Positions 5,831-12,128 of a stretch of DNA of 13,654 bases are shown here, one piece after another. How positions within the stretch are numbered: the first letter of the stretch is position 1; each line of letters starts with the position of its first letter. Below the pieces are notes generated by a model. The model ran no database searches, had not been told where the DNA came from, and saw nothing but the letters and a program-made list of their open reading frames with translations. The DNA lies in contig WRMT01000048.1 of the NCBI GenBank assembly GCA_009777005.1, forward strand, positions 1 to 13,654, given 5' to 3'. The stretch is from Methanobrevibacter sp. Lineage in GTDB: Archaea > Methanobacteriota > Methanobacteria > Methanobacteriales > Methanobacteriaceae. A program made the translations under genes and the position numbers.

Positions 5831-7090
5831 ATGTTAAATAAACCAAAAATAGAGAGAAAGTTTTTAAGATTCCTTTTAATAGGAACAATAGCTATTTTAG
5901 CTATTAGTATGATTGGAACTGTGAATGCAGCTACACATACTTTTAATAGTCAAAAATCTTCTGAAGAAATTAATAACTTTTTTAATGGAGCTAATTCTCC
6001 TTTAAATAATGGAGATACTGTAATATTTAAAAGTGGAACTTATAATAATTTAGAGTTGTCTGTTAATAAATCAATCACCTTAAAAGGTGATGGAAAAGTA
6101 AATTTCGTAGGTAATCGCGTACGAACATTAATCATTCTTAGATCAAATAATATTGATGTTTCTGGAATATCCATTAAAAATAATTACATTGGAATAACTA
6201 TACTTGGAAATAATAATAAAGTGAGAAATAGTAATATACAAGTTAGTAGTAGCTATTATGGTGCAGTTTCAATTTGGAGAGCATCAAAAAATAATCAAAT
6301 AACTGGAAATACATTGGAAAACACTGGTGAATGTGGTTCTGGTGTTTATTTAGATTATGATTCAAGTAGTAATAAAATTCAAAGTAATAATATAAATACA
6401 AGGTTTGTGGGTATACAAGCTACTAAATCTAGTAAAAATGATATAAGTAAAAATAATATTAAAGGTCATAGTGGAATTGCTTTAATCTCTAGTGGAAGTT
6501 CTAATAAGATATATGATAATACTATTAAAGTTACAGGATATAATAGCATTACAAAATATTTGTATAATAACCCTGTTTTAACAGTTGGTGGTGAAGGAAT
6601 AATGGTTGCAGGTGCTCGTAGCTATGGAATTGACTATTTGCAAACAGAAAATAAAATACATCAAAATACAATTGAATCTAGTAATTCCAGAGCAGTTCAC
6701 CTTAATATATATTCAAGAGGAAATACTGTTAACAATAATGTCCTGTTAAAAGGAACCGTCATTAATATTGGTTCTAATAATGTAGTATCTAATAATGATA
6801 ATACCATGGCAGACCTTAAAATTACTAAAATTACTAAAAGTGGCAATACCCACAGAGTTTATATAAAAAATATTGGTAAGAAAGCTGCAGGTAAAAGCAT
6901 ATTAGGAGTTTATGATGGTAAAAAATTGATTAAAAAAGTTAATGTTAAGACAATAGCTAAAGGTAAAACTCTAGAGTTAAAAGTTCCTATTGCTGCAAAA
7001 TACAAAAATAGAATCAAAACATTCAAAACAGATTATAATAACAAAATTAAAGAAAGCAATGATAATAATAATGTTTTAAAAGCTAAATGA
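5831..7090 (+). CDS. Secreted parallel beta-helix protein with CARDB-like C-terminus
   Basis: The 419-residue protein has a basic start, a signal peptide (hydrophobic 14-30, cleavage near VNA-A 33/34), and a right-handed parallel beta-helix. The helix covers about 60-325 and shows repeated turns such as 'NNKIxxNxI', 'SSNKIYDNTI' and 'ENKIHQNTIESS', as in NosD/PbH1 repeat proteins. The last part (327-416) is a CARDB-like domain ending FKTDYNNKIKESNDNNN. Beta-helix plus CARDB is typical of methanogen adhesin-like surface proteins. Binding to sugars or to other cells is inferred, and no catalytic residues are recognised. I chose ATG 5831 over ATG 5819 for two reasons: GGATGTG (5817-5823) gives proper spacing, and the N-terminus MLNK then matches the exported protein at 10102. 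An inverted repeat AATTAC/GTAATT at 7099-7113 follows the gene. Confidence 0.88.
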   Translation: MLNKPKIERKFLRFLLIGTIAILAISMIGTVNAATHTFNSQKSSEEINNFFNGANSPLNNGDTVIFKSGTYNNLELSVNKSITLKGDGKVNFVGNRVRTLIILRSNNIDVSGISIKNNYIGITILGNNNKVRNSNIQVSSSYYGAVSIWRASKNNQITGNTLENTGECGSGVYLDYDSSSNKIQSNNINTRFVGIQATKSSKNDISKNNIKGHSGIALISSGSSNKIYDNTIKVTGYNSITKYLYNNPVLTVGGEGIMVAGARSYGIDYLQTENKIHQNTIESSNSRAVHLNIYSRGNTVNNNVLLKGTVINIGSNNVVSNNDNTMADLKITKITKSGNTHRVYIKNIGKKAAGKSILGVYDGKKLIKKVNVKTIAKGKTLELKVPIAAKYKNRIKTFKTDYNNKIKESNDNNNVLKAK

Positions 7091-7098
7091 TAAAACCA

Positions 7099-7113
7099 AA
7101 TTACTTTGTAATT
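7099..7113 (+). terminator. Small hairpin after beta-helix gene
   Basis: AATTAC-TTT-GTAATT lies nine bases after the stop and is followed by AATTTTA. It is weak, AT-rich and only suggestive of a transcript end. The rest of the 271-bp gap to the next gene shows no ORF, only diverged similarity to the reverse complement of about 1261-1363. Confidence 0.3.
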
Positions 7114-7361
7114 AATTTTAGACTGTAAATCCACGGATTTTAGCTATCTGAACCTTTCACAAAATTTCAATTAAACTTCATGACATATTGGGAGTTATTG
7201 AATTCCTGCATATAGACAAATTTAAAAATCCCAGTAGATTTATAGTATCGAATTCATCTCAACTAAATTTGTTGAAAATTTTCAGAAATTTAACTTGATG
7301 AATTTGATATTGGCAAAAAGAGAGATAAAATAGGAATGAAAGTAAAATTGGAGGATAAATA

Positions 7362-7913
7362 ATGGGAACTTGTATTAAATGTGGAAAAAAAACCAACCAC
7401 CAATATGTACTTCAGGTAATTGGAAGAGGTCCCGAATATACTAAAAGAGAATATGGTAACCCTTCTAAAATCAATACATATCGAAGTTTCGAAAGTTTAG
7501 AATTTTTATGGGAATATGCTTGCTCAAAATGTATAATAAAAAATAATAAACTAAGATTTGTGTTGTATATCCTAGTGGGAATCATGTTTCTTGGAATAGG
7601 TGAGATAATGTTCATAGGTAGTATTCATTTAATTTATAGTGAGGCAATCCAGAGCAGTGCAGTGGGCATTGGTATGAGCCTGTTAGGGATTCTGATAGGT
7701 CTTGGATTTATTGAATATACTCATAATCATTTATTATATGTTTTTACAGATAAAAAAATCGATGCTAGATCGTTTTTATTTTTAGATGATAAGAGTAATC
7801 TTGGAAGTTACTTAATAGCTGACCATTATAGGGCTGAATTAAAAAAAAAGTATCCTACAGGATATTTTTATTTTAATAAAAAACCGATAACCAAATGTTT
7901 TCGAGACATTTGA
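7362..7913 (+). CDS. Zinc-ribbon membrane protein, function unknown
   Basis: The 183-residue protein starts with CIKC (C4, C7) and has a second pair CSKC (C54, C57). These four cysteines probably form one zinc ribbon with a long loop holding basic and aromatic residues. Two membrane segments follow (about 65-90 and 98-117). A charged C-terminal tail (125-183) contains several Lys/Tyr/Asp residues. With two spans, both ends would face the same side, likely the cytoplasm with the zinc domain. I do not recognise the family. A strong GGAGGA (7350-7355) sits seven bases before the ATG, so the start is secure. It is alone on its transcript, with long spacers on both sides. Confidence 0.8.
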   Translation: MGTCIKCGKKTNHQYVLQVIGRGPEYTKREYGNPSKINTYRSFESLEFLWEYACSKCIIKNNKLRFVLYILVGIMFLGIGEIMFIGSIHLIYSEAIQSSAVGIGMSLLGILIGLGFIEYTHNHLLYVFTDKKIDARSFLFLDDKSNLGSYLIADHYRAELKKKYPTGYFYFNKKPITKCFRDI

Positions 7914-8020
7914 TATTGTTTATTACTGTAATATCTAGCAATGTCAAAAGTTTACCTCTTAAAAAAATCTGTCACTGAAATTCTTGGCAGAGTAATAATC
8001 AATATATACTTCTAAGATAT

Positions 8021-8038
8021 GGTTTTAAAAACCTTTTT
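8021..8038 (+). terminator. GGTTTTAAAAACC hairpin with T5 run
   Basis: An inverted repeat GGTTT/AAACC (8021-8033) is followed at once by TTTTT (8034-8038), about 110 bases after the zinc-ribbon membrane gene. It fits a transcript end for that gene or for a remnant between. The rest of 7914-8117 shows no ORF, only an AAGGAG (8095-8100) without a usable start. Confidence 0.45.
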
Positions 8039-8117
8039 GAAACTTTTATGGTGGAATTCTGGTTTTAAAATACTTAAATTTTGTAAAAAGGAGATTAGTA
8101 TTTTATAAAAAAAAAAT

Positions 8118-8220
8118 GGAGAAGTGAAGTTTTTGGCTCTTGAAAATATATTATTTAATTTTTCAATGATTATATTGAAAAAAAACCATTAGAATGAAAT
8201 TTTTTACAGGAGCCAACAAC
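8118..8220 (+). repeat. Structured intergenic repeat B, copy 2
   Basis: This is the best-paired copy. The outer stem TTGGCTCTTG (8133-8142) pairs with CAGGAGCCAA (8207-8216) over 10 positions with one wobble. The inner stem TTTTTCAATG (8159-8168) pairs with TATTGAAAAA (8173-8182) around loop ATTA, where G-C of copy 1 became G-U. The conserved right part reads AACCATTAGAATGAAATTTT. The element could be a structured RNA, a REP-like palindromic DNA element, or a small MITE-like element with TTGGCTC ends. No target-site duplication is clear. Repeat C follows directly. Confidence 0.8.
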
Positions 8221-8221
8221 T

Positions 8222-8396
8222 GGTACTGTCCAGAATTATGCTGATGAAAAAACTTAGTATTAATAATTAACACTTTAAAAATACTTTAAAAATAGCTATT
8301 TGCACTTTATTTTAAAAATAGAAAGTAAATAACGATTTTTTCAAAATTATTAAATTTTTCAAATTATTGAAAATTTATCTATCAGCAGAATGTTAG
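8222..8396 (+). repeat. Repeat C, copy 2
   Basis: It matches the reverse complement of 1681-1846. It is joined directly to repeat B copy 2, whereas copy 1 stands alone, so B and C are separate modules. Internal short repeats (CTTTAAAAATA twice near 8272-8293) and AT-rich mirror sequence are present. No coding potential is seen, and the remaining 110 bases to the next gene also hold none. Confidence 0.85.
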
Positions 8397-8509
8397 ACAA
8401 TGCCATTTAACAGAATCAAATCTTAAAAAAAGCATAATAAACACAAATTAAAGTTTATAGGCATGAAATAAATATCCAATGGGAAAAATTATAAATGAGG
8501 TATGAAATC

Positions 8510-8923
8510 ATGGGGAAAAAATTTATTGGAGTAGTATTTACTATAATTCTTGTGGTTGTTGCCATTAGTGGATGTATCAATGAAAGTTCTACATCAACTA
8601 ATGAAACAAATTCAGAACCTGATACCAATTATTCAAACCAAACCAATTATAGCGAAAAATTTGATAATGGAGAATATATAACCACAATTAATAATATTGG
8701 AGAAATGAACCAAAGCGATGTTTCAAGGTACCTAGATCGTTATTTCATTGATCAGGGATATCAATATGGAGGGATAGTTTATCGAGATCTTGGAGATTAT
8801 TATTCTCGTGTTGCAATCCTCATTACAACAGAAGAATCAACTGGTGATGTAACAAAAGACTTTACACCTGAAGAATGTTTGATAGATAAAAATACAGGTG
8901 AGGTGAGAAGAGTTGAATTCTAA
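8510..8923 (+). CDS. Lipoprotein of unknown function
   Basis: From ATG 8510 the protein has 137 residues. It starts MGKKFIGVVF, continues TIILVVVAISGC with a lipobox (AISGC, Cys 22), so the mature protein would be lipid-anchored outside the membrane. A Ser/Thr/Asn-rich linker (25-50) leads to a globular part (about 55-137) with alternating strands and the end 'IDKNTGEVRRVEF', which resembles the last strand of PepSY-like domains. I do not recognise the full fold. The start at 8510 is preferred over ATG 8495 because GAGGT (8497-8501) lies eight bases upstream of 8510, while 8495 has no ribosome site and would spoil the short basic N-region. The signal segment resembles those of the genes at 5205 and 9083, suggesting related exported proteins. 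Confidence 0.78.
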   Translation: MGKKFIGVVFTIILVVVAISGCINESSTSTNETNSEPDTNYSNQTNYSEKFDNGEYITTINNIGEMNQSDVSRYLDRYFIDQGYQYGGIVYRDLGDYYSRVAILITTEESTGDVTKDFTPEECLIDKNTGEVRRVEF

Positions 8924-8941
8924 TACAAATTTCACTAGGTT

Positions 8942-9060
8942 ACGACTAGTAAACTTGCTAATTCCTGTGTAATACATTCTATAGAACTGGAATTTGAAAA
9001 ACAAGTAGATTTAAACTGGAAAATTAGTGAAAAAAGGGAATTTTAAAAATATTAATATAC
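8942..9060 (+). pseudogene. Remnant of a CARDB-protein gene
   Basis: Twenty-eight identical bases (ATTCTATAGAACTGGAATTT and the following GAAAAACA, 8976-9003) are shared with 2347-2374 inside the intact CARDB gene. The similarity extends on both sides, from GACTAGT..ACTT (2315 region) to the AAACTGGAAAA and AATATTAA parts. Small insertions and deletions break the frame. It is a leftover of a second copy of that gene, trimmed at both ends, sitting between two unrelated exported-protein genes. Confidence 0.8.
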
Positions 9061-9082
9061 ATTCTTAAAAAAGAGAGATAAA

Positions 9083-9505
9083 ATGAACAAAAAAATAATA
9101 ATAGCAGTAATAGCTATAATAGCTGTTGTAGCTATCGGTATAAGTATTTTAAGTTTAAATCAGACTCCAACTGAAAATATGAGTAATTCTAACGTAGATG
9201 AGTTTCCAGATAGTTCAGAATTTATTGGAAAAGAAAAGGCAATAGAAATTTTTAATAACAGAGACCAATCAACTGTAATTACAATTACTGTACCTGCGGG
9301 GTCTCCAATTCCAGGTGCTTCAGGCAGTGTACGCATGATTGTTACAGAAGAAACTGACATGGGACTTTCTGATTCAGGTTTAACCAATGCAACTGATGCT
9401 CAATTAATAAAAAAAGAAGGAGTAGATGTTTATAAACTTACTTTAAAATCTGGTTATGATACATATTATGCTTATGTTAATGCTAAAACTGGTGAAATTC
9501 TCTGA
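9083..9505 (+). CDS. Membrane-anchored PepSY-like protein
   Basis: The 140-residue protein has an N-terminal hydrophobic segment (residues 5-24, MNKKIIIAVIAIIAVVAIGI), which could be an uncleaved anchor, with the rest outside. The outer part starts with IGKEKAIEIFNN (48-59), the helix typical of PepSY/YpeB-type units. It ends VYKLTLKSGYDTYYAYVNAKTGEIL (split here as VYKLTLKSGY and DTYYAYVNAKTGEIL), the strand pair with 'TGE' usual at the end of that fold. PepSY domains are thought to inhibit or bind peptidases, but the role here is unknown. AGAGAGAT upstream is a weak ribosome site. The frame after the TGA stop (9503-9505) stays open for 19 more codons (IHFQSWEIATDYEF...), possibly a lost tail or chance. 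Confidence 0.78.
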   Translation: MNKKIIIAVIAIIAVVAIGISILSLNQTPTENMSNSNVDEFPDSSEFIGKEKAIEIFNNRDQSTVITITVPAGSPIPGASGSVRMIVTEETDMGLSDSGLTNATDAQLIKKEGVDVYKLTLKSGYDTYYAYVNAKTGEIL

Positions 9506-9565
9506 ATTCACTTTCAATCATGGGAAATAGCTACTGACTATGAATTTGGATTAAAATACGAGTAA

Positions 9566-9724
9566 TGAAGATTAAAATATCTTAGTTTTGAAAACTCTAA
9601 ATATTATATATGGATAACACCAGAATCTGAGTTTTTCTTAGAAAATGTTTTGTCTGAAGAAAATGTGAGTTATTTGAAAGATCAGTTTAAATCTTCAAAA
9701 CCAAAATTCATTATTGTGTCCTAA
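9566..9724 (+). pseudogene. Unassigned gene fragment, C-terminal part
   Basis: An open frame without start reads RLKYLSFENSKYYIWITPES, then EFFLENVLSEENVSYLKDQF and KSSKPKFIIVS before TAA at 9722-9724. The amino acid composition and low stop frequency in AT-rich DNA suggest it was coding. The 'KPKFIIVS' end resembles loops of large membrane glycosyltransferases of methanogens, but that is a weak guess. No ribosome site and no upstream partner are visible, so I take it as a remnant of an otherwise deleted gene. Confidence 0.4.
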
Positions 9725-9749
9725 GTGTTTAAAAAAAAAAAATGTTAAA

Positions 9750-9787
9750 TAAATAGCTATTGACTTTTAAAGTTTTATAGCTATTTA
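9750..9787 (+). other. 11-bp inverted repeat (TAAATAGCTAT hairpin)
   Basis: TAAATAGCTAT (9750-9760) and ATAGCTATTTA (9777-9787) form a perfect stem around a 16-base loop, followed by T-rich DNA (ATTATTTATTTTTT). It fits a transcript end after the gene fragment. The rest of 9725-9871 is extremely AT-rich without an ORF. Confidence 0.4.
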
Positions 9788-9871
9788 ATATTATTTATTT
9801 TTTAAAAAAAATTTTTTTATTTTATAAAAAAAGGAATAAAGAAAATTAAAATGAATAAAACGACTACAATT

Positions 9872-10045
9872 TAAATCTTATTGGTTAAACTAAAATGATT
9901 AATGCATAAGTGGAAAAAATGAAAGGAATAAATACGATATCATGTTAAAAAGTCACTACAATGAAATTTTGCTTATAAAAGATAAATATTGGCTTTTAAA
10001 ACATGTAACCATTTTTTTTTATGTTTAAAATCAAAGTTATGCTAT
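9872..10045 (+). repeat. Degenerate composite of repeats D and B (copy 2 of D, copy 4 of B)
   Basis: The first 75 bases match 3726-3795 (repeat D). Further on, ATTGGCTTTTAAAAC (near 9988-10002) and TAACCATTTTTTTT (near 10007-10020) resemble landmarks of repeat B in the same order as at 3829-3892. The inner hairpin sequence is lost. The D-then-B order equals that at 3726-3921, so the pair moved or was duplicated together. Confidence 0.5.
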
Positions 10046-10101
10046 AAATTCAAGAAAATTGAATTTTTTAGGTATAATAAATAATATTTGAGGTGTGAAA
10101 A

Positions 10102-10659
10102 ATGTTAAATAAAAATATTTTAAGAATAATGGTTCTTTCAATAATTTTAATTATTGGCTTGTCTGCAGTTCCTACTGTGATGGCAGCAGAAGATCCATCT
10201 AAAATGACAGTTTCAAGTCAAGGTATTAAAAATGGTAAAATAGCTGAAAAATATGGCATGTATGGTTCTGTAAAAGATAAAAATGGCATACCTAAAGTTT
10301 CTATGCCATTAGCTATTAAAAATGCTCCTAAAAAAACCAAATATTTTGCTGTTTATATGTATGATAATACTGTACCATGGGTACATTGGCTTGGAGTGAA
10401 CTATAAAAGTAAAACCTTTACAGAAGATGCTAGTAGGAAGAAAGCTAGTTCTATGGTCCAAGGAAAAAATAGCTTTGGTACAAGAGGTTATGGTGGACCA
10501 ACACCACCTGATAAAACACATACTTATACAATTAAAGTATATGCACTTAAAAGTAAAGTGAGTTTATCGAATGGTTTTTCATACAGCCAATTTAATAAAG
10601 CTATAAAAGGTAAAACACTTGCTACAGCAACCATTAAAGGCAAATATGTGAAAAAATAA
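10102..10659 (+). CDS. Exported PEBP-family (YbhB/YbcL-like) protein
   Basis: The 185-residue protein has a signal peptide (hydrophobic 9-27, cleavage near VMA-A 28/29) and then a phosphatidylethanolamine-binding-protein fold. Landmarks of the family are present in order: APKKTKYFAVYMYDNTVPW (75-93, replacing the usual DPDAP strand), HWLGVN (95-100), GTRGYGGPTPPDKTHTY (126-142, the family's GY.GPCPP..H.Y with Thr for Cys), KVYAL (145-149), and a C-terminal helix before the last strand. PEBP proteins bind anionic or phospholipid-type ligands or act as inhibitors; the ligand here is unknown. Most bacterial and archaeal members are cytoplasmic or periplasmic; export here is clear from the leader. 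GAGGTG (10090-10095) fixes the start. An inverted repeat AAATCA/TGATTT (10671-10696) follows the stop. Confidence 0.85.
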   Translation: MLNKNILRIMVLSIILIIGLSAVPTVMAAEDPSKMTVSSQGIKNGKIAEKYGMYGSVKDKNGIPKVSMPLAIKNAPKKTKYFAVYMYDNTVPWVHWLGVNYKSKTFTEDASRKKASSMVQGKNSFGTRGYGGPTPPDKTHTYTIKVYALKSKVSLSNGFSYSQFNKAIKGKTLATATIKGKYVKK

Positions 10660-10816
10660 ATTTATCAGAGAAATCATATTATAGGATTTGTGATTTAACA
10701 TTGAATTGTTAAAATAGATTCTTAAAACCAATCAAATAATTTTTTTGCCAGTGGTGAAAAATGTCAATATTATTCACTTGGAAATATAGCTAATAATGCA
10801 AAATACTATAAAATAG

Positions 10817-10824
10817 TTTAAATA
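10817..10824 (+). promoter_or_regulatory. Candidate TATA box for gene 10935
   Basis: TTTAAATA lies about 45 bases before the short ORF at 10869 and 111 bases before ATG 10935. Transcription from near 10848 would include both. TATA-like strings are common in this AT-rich DNA, so support is limited. Confidence 0.3.
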
Positions 10825-10868
10825 GCTATTATCCCATTGTTTAAAGTGAATCAATACAGGAGATATTG

Positions 10869-10916
10869 ATGAAAATTAATGATTTTCTTAAAAAAAATCC
10901 AAAATTTTATATTTAA
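10869..10916 (+). CDS. Possible 15-residue leader ORF
   Basis: ATG 10869 follows a good AGGAGAT site (10858-10864) with four bases of spacing. The ORF reads MKINDFLKKNPKFYI and ends at TAA 10914-10916, 18 bases before the start of the next gene, which has its own AGGTGAT site. It could be a translated leader peptide that couples to the gene at 10935, or the first codons of a lost gene. Nothing in its sequence (no codon runs) suggests attenuation. It is too short to judge on coding grounds. Confidence 0.3.
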   Translation: MKINDFLKKNPKFYI

Positions 10917-10934
10917 AAATTAGGTGATTTAAAA

Positions 10935-11519
10935 ATGAATAAAAAAATTTTAATAGTTGTCTTGGTTGTAATTGCTATTGCCATAGTAGGATCCCTTGCT
11001 TTAGTTGGGTTAAATGGAGATGATTTTAGTGAAAATATGCAAGAAGTTGGAGCTATAAATGGTGAAGCAAATGCTCTTTCAATTAAAATAGATAACTCTT
11101 TAAATGATCAATCCAAGAAAGGAGTTGATGAAAAAATTAATTGGACCACTCAATTAATCCCCCTTCTTGAAAAAATGGATGATTCATTTAATAAAGCTTT
11201 AAATAGCACAGATAATGAAACTGTCGAAAAATATTTAAAATTAGCTATAAAATTGAATCAACTTGAATTAAATGAAACAAAGAATCAACAAACCATATTC
11301 AAAGCAATACAAGATTATAATGATAAAAAAATATCTGCTAGCGAATATAATGATAAACATGCTGAATATATGAAAAATTATGATAATTATTTAGAAAATA
11401 CTAAAAAAATTACTGAAGAGATAAATGAGTTGTTAAAAGACAAGCCTGATTTTGTTGAAGAGTTAAAATCTTATGGATTCGGAGGAGGATTATACTTAGG
11501 AGAATATCTACAATTATAG
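10935..11519 (+). CDS. Membrane-anchored, mostly helical protein of unknown function
   Basis: The 194-residue protein begins with a hydrophobic anchor or signal (residues 5-26, MNKKILIVVLVVIAIAIVGS...). The remainder is charged and helical (about 35-180) with Lys/Glu/Asn-rich heptad-like stretches (for example 98-125 and 140-170), so coiled-coil bundles are likely. The end 'YGFGGGLYLGEYLQL' is Gly-rich and distinct. There is no lipobox cysteine, so it is probably held by an uncleaved N-terminal segment. I do not recognise a family. AGGTGAT (10921-10927) precedes the start with seven bases of spacing. A palindrome with a T-run at 11550-11564 follows. Confidence 0.78.
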   Translation: MNKKILIVVLVVIAIAIVGSLALVGLNGDDFSENMQEVGAINGEANALSIKIDNSLNDQSKKGVDEKINWTTQLIPLLEKMDDSFNKALNSTDNETVEKYLKLAIKLNQLELNETKNQQTIFKAIQDYNDKKISASEYNDKHAEYMKNYDNYLENTKKITEEINELLKDKPDFVEELKSYGFGGGLYLGEYLQL

Positions 11520-11549
11520 TTGTTAGCTATAGTCTTAAAAAAAATAAGG

Positions 11550-11564
11550 ATCTTTAAGATTTTT
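11550..11564 (+). terminator. ATCTT-T-AAGAT palindrome with T run
   Basis: The palindrome ATCTTTAAGAT (11550-11560) is followed by TTTT, 31 bases after the stop of the helical protein gene. A second stem CCCAAA/TTTGGG lies at 11594-11614. Either could mark the transcript end. Confidence 0.4.
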
Positions 11565-11614
11565 CTGTTAAAATTTTAAAAATTAAAGACTTTCCCAAAT
11601 TACAGTATTTTGGG

Positions 11615-11713
11615 TAAGTAAAGTTTTTCGGTTTTTTAAAATTATATCTAATATTTCAGGTTTATACTGAAAAATAACCATTAGAATAAAATTTTTTCGC
11701 AGGATCCAGCAAT
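11615..11713 (+). repeat. Structured intergenic repeat B, copy 3
   Basis: The copy shares AAGTTTTT, AATAACCATTAGAATAAAAT and TTTTTTCGCAGGA with the other copies. The inner stem is TTTCAG (11654-11659) with CTGAAA (11667-11672). Compared with copies 1 and 2 the A-T pairs beneath the C-G pair are replaced by a G-C pair (CAG/CTG for CAAT/ATTG), which keeps pairing. The outer stem is weaker here (CGG.../...ATCCAG). The 217 bases from 11714 to 11930 show no gene or repeat I can name. Confidence 0.7.
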
Positions 11714-11930
11714 TTTTACTCTTTCGTATAGGATACAATTTTCATGCACAAGTAATTTTAACTTTCATGGAAAAATATGTTCAGTTATTAATAAAAAAAT
11801 TAAAAATACACGGTAAAAATGAAAATAATAAGAATATAATAGATTTTATTATAATTTTTACTAATATGTAATGAAAATAAATGTTAAATAAGTGATGACA
11901 TGACTAATTATTTCTAAAAGGTGATTATAC

Positions 11931-12107
11931 ATGGATAAAAAAATATTATTAAGTATAATAGCTATTATAGCTATCGTAGGAATAGTCATTGTTTCAACAA
12001 GTTCAAATAATGATTCAATTACTCTTAATTATCATGGTTTTGAATTTGCTATACCTGAAGGTTTTTATAGTAACTCCAAAATATCTAATGAAACCGAGTT
12101 TATATAG
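11931..12107 (+). CDS. Small exported or anchored protein, truncated by the IS element
   Basis: The frame reads MDKKILLSIIAIIAIVGIVI, then VSTSSNNDSITLNYHGFEFA and IPEGFYSNSKISNETEFI, before a TAG (12105-12107) that lies inside the left end of the IS. The first 22 residues form a hydrophobic signal or anchor. The rest looks like the beginning of a domain ('ITLNYHGFEFAIPEGF', as in small exported methanogen proteins where a strand leads to 'F.IP.GF'). AGGTGAT (11919-11925) supports the start. The missing C-terminal part is not found beyond the IS: joining 12104 to 13561 gives only seven more codons before TAA, so the far half was also lost or rearranged. Confidence 0.7.
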   Translation: MDKKILLSIIAIIAIVGIVIVSTSSNNDSITLNYHGFEFAIPEGFYSNSKISNETEFI

Positions 12108-12112
12108 TAGAG

Positions 12113-12128
12113 TACCTATTTTTTGGTA
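12113..12128 (+). repeat. IS left inverted repeat core
   Basis: TACCTATTTTTTGGTA is identical to the reverse complement of 13535-13550. It overlaps the last codons of the transposase (stop near 12116). Confidence 0.9.

Noticed and set aside
8495..8509. Upstream ATG of the lipoprotein gene
   Set aside because: Its G and following bases form the GAGGT site for ATG 8510; the later start gives a normal lipoprotein leader.
10761..10793. 10-codon ORF (MSILFTWKYS) after GGTGA
   Set aside because: It is too short, isolated, and overlaps an inverted repeat (GTGAA/TTCAC); no support beyond a chance ribosome-like site.
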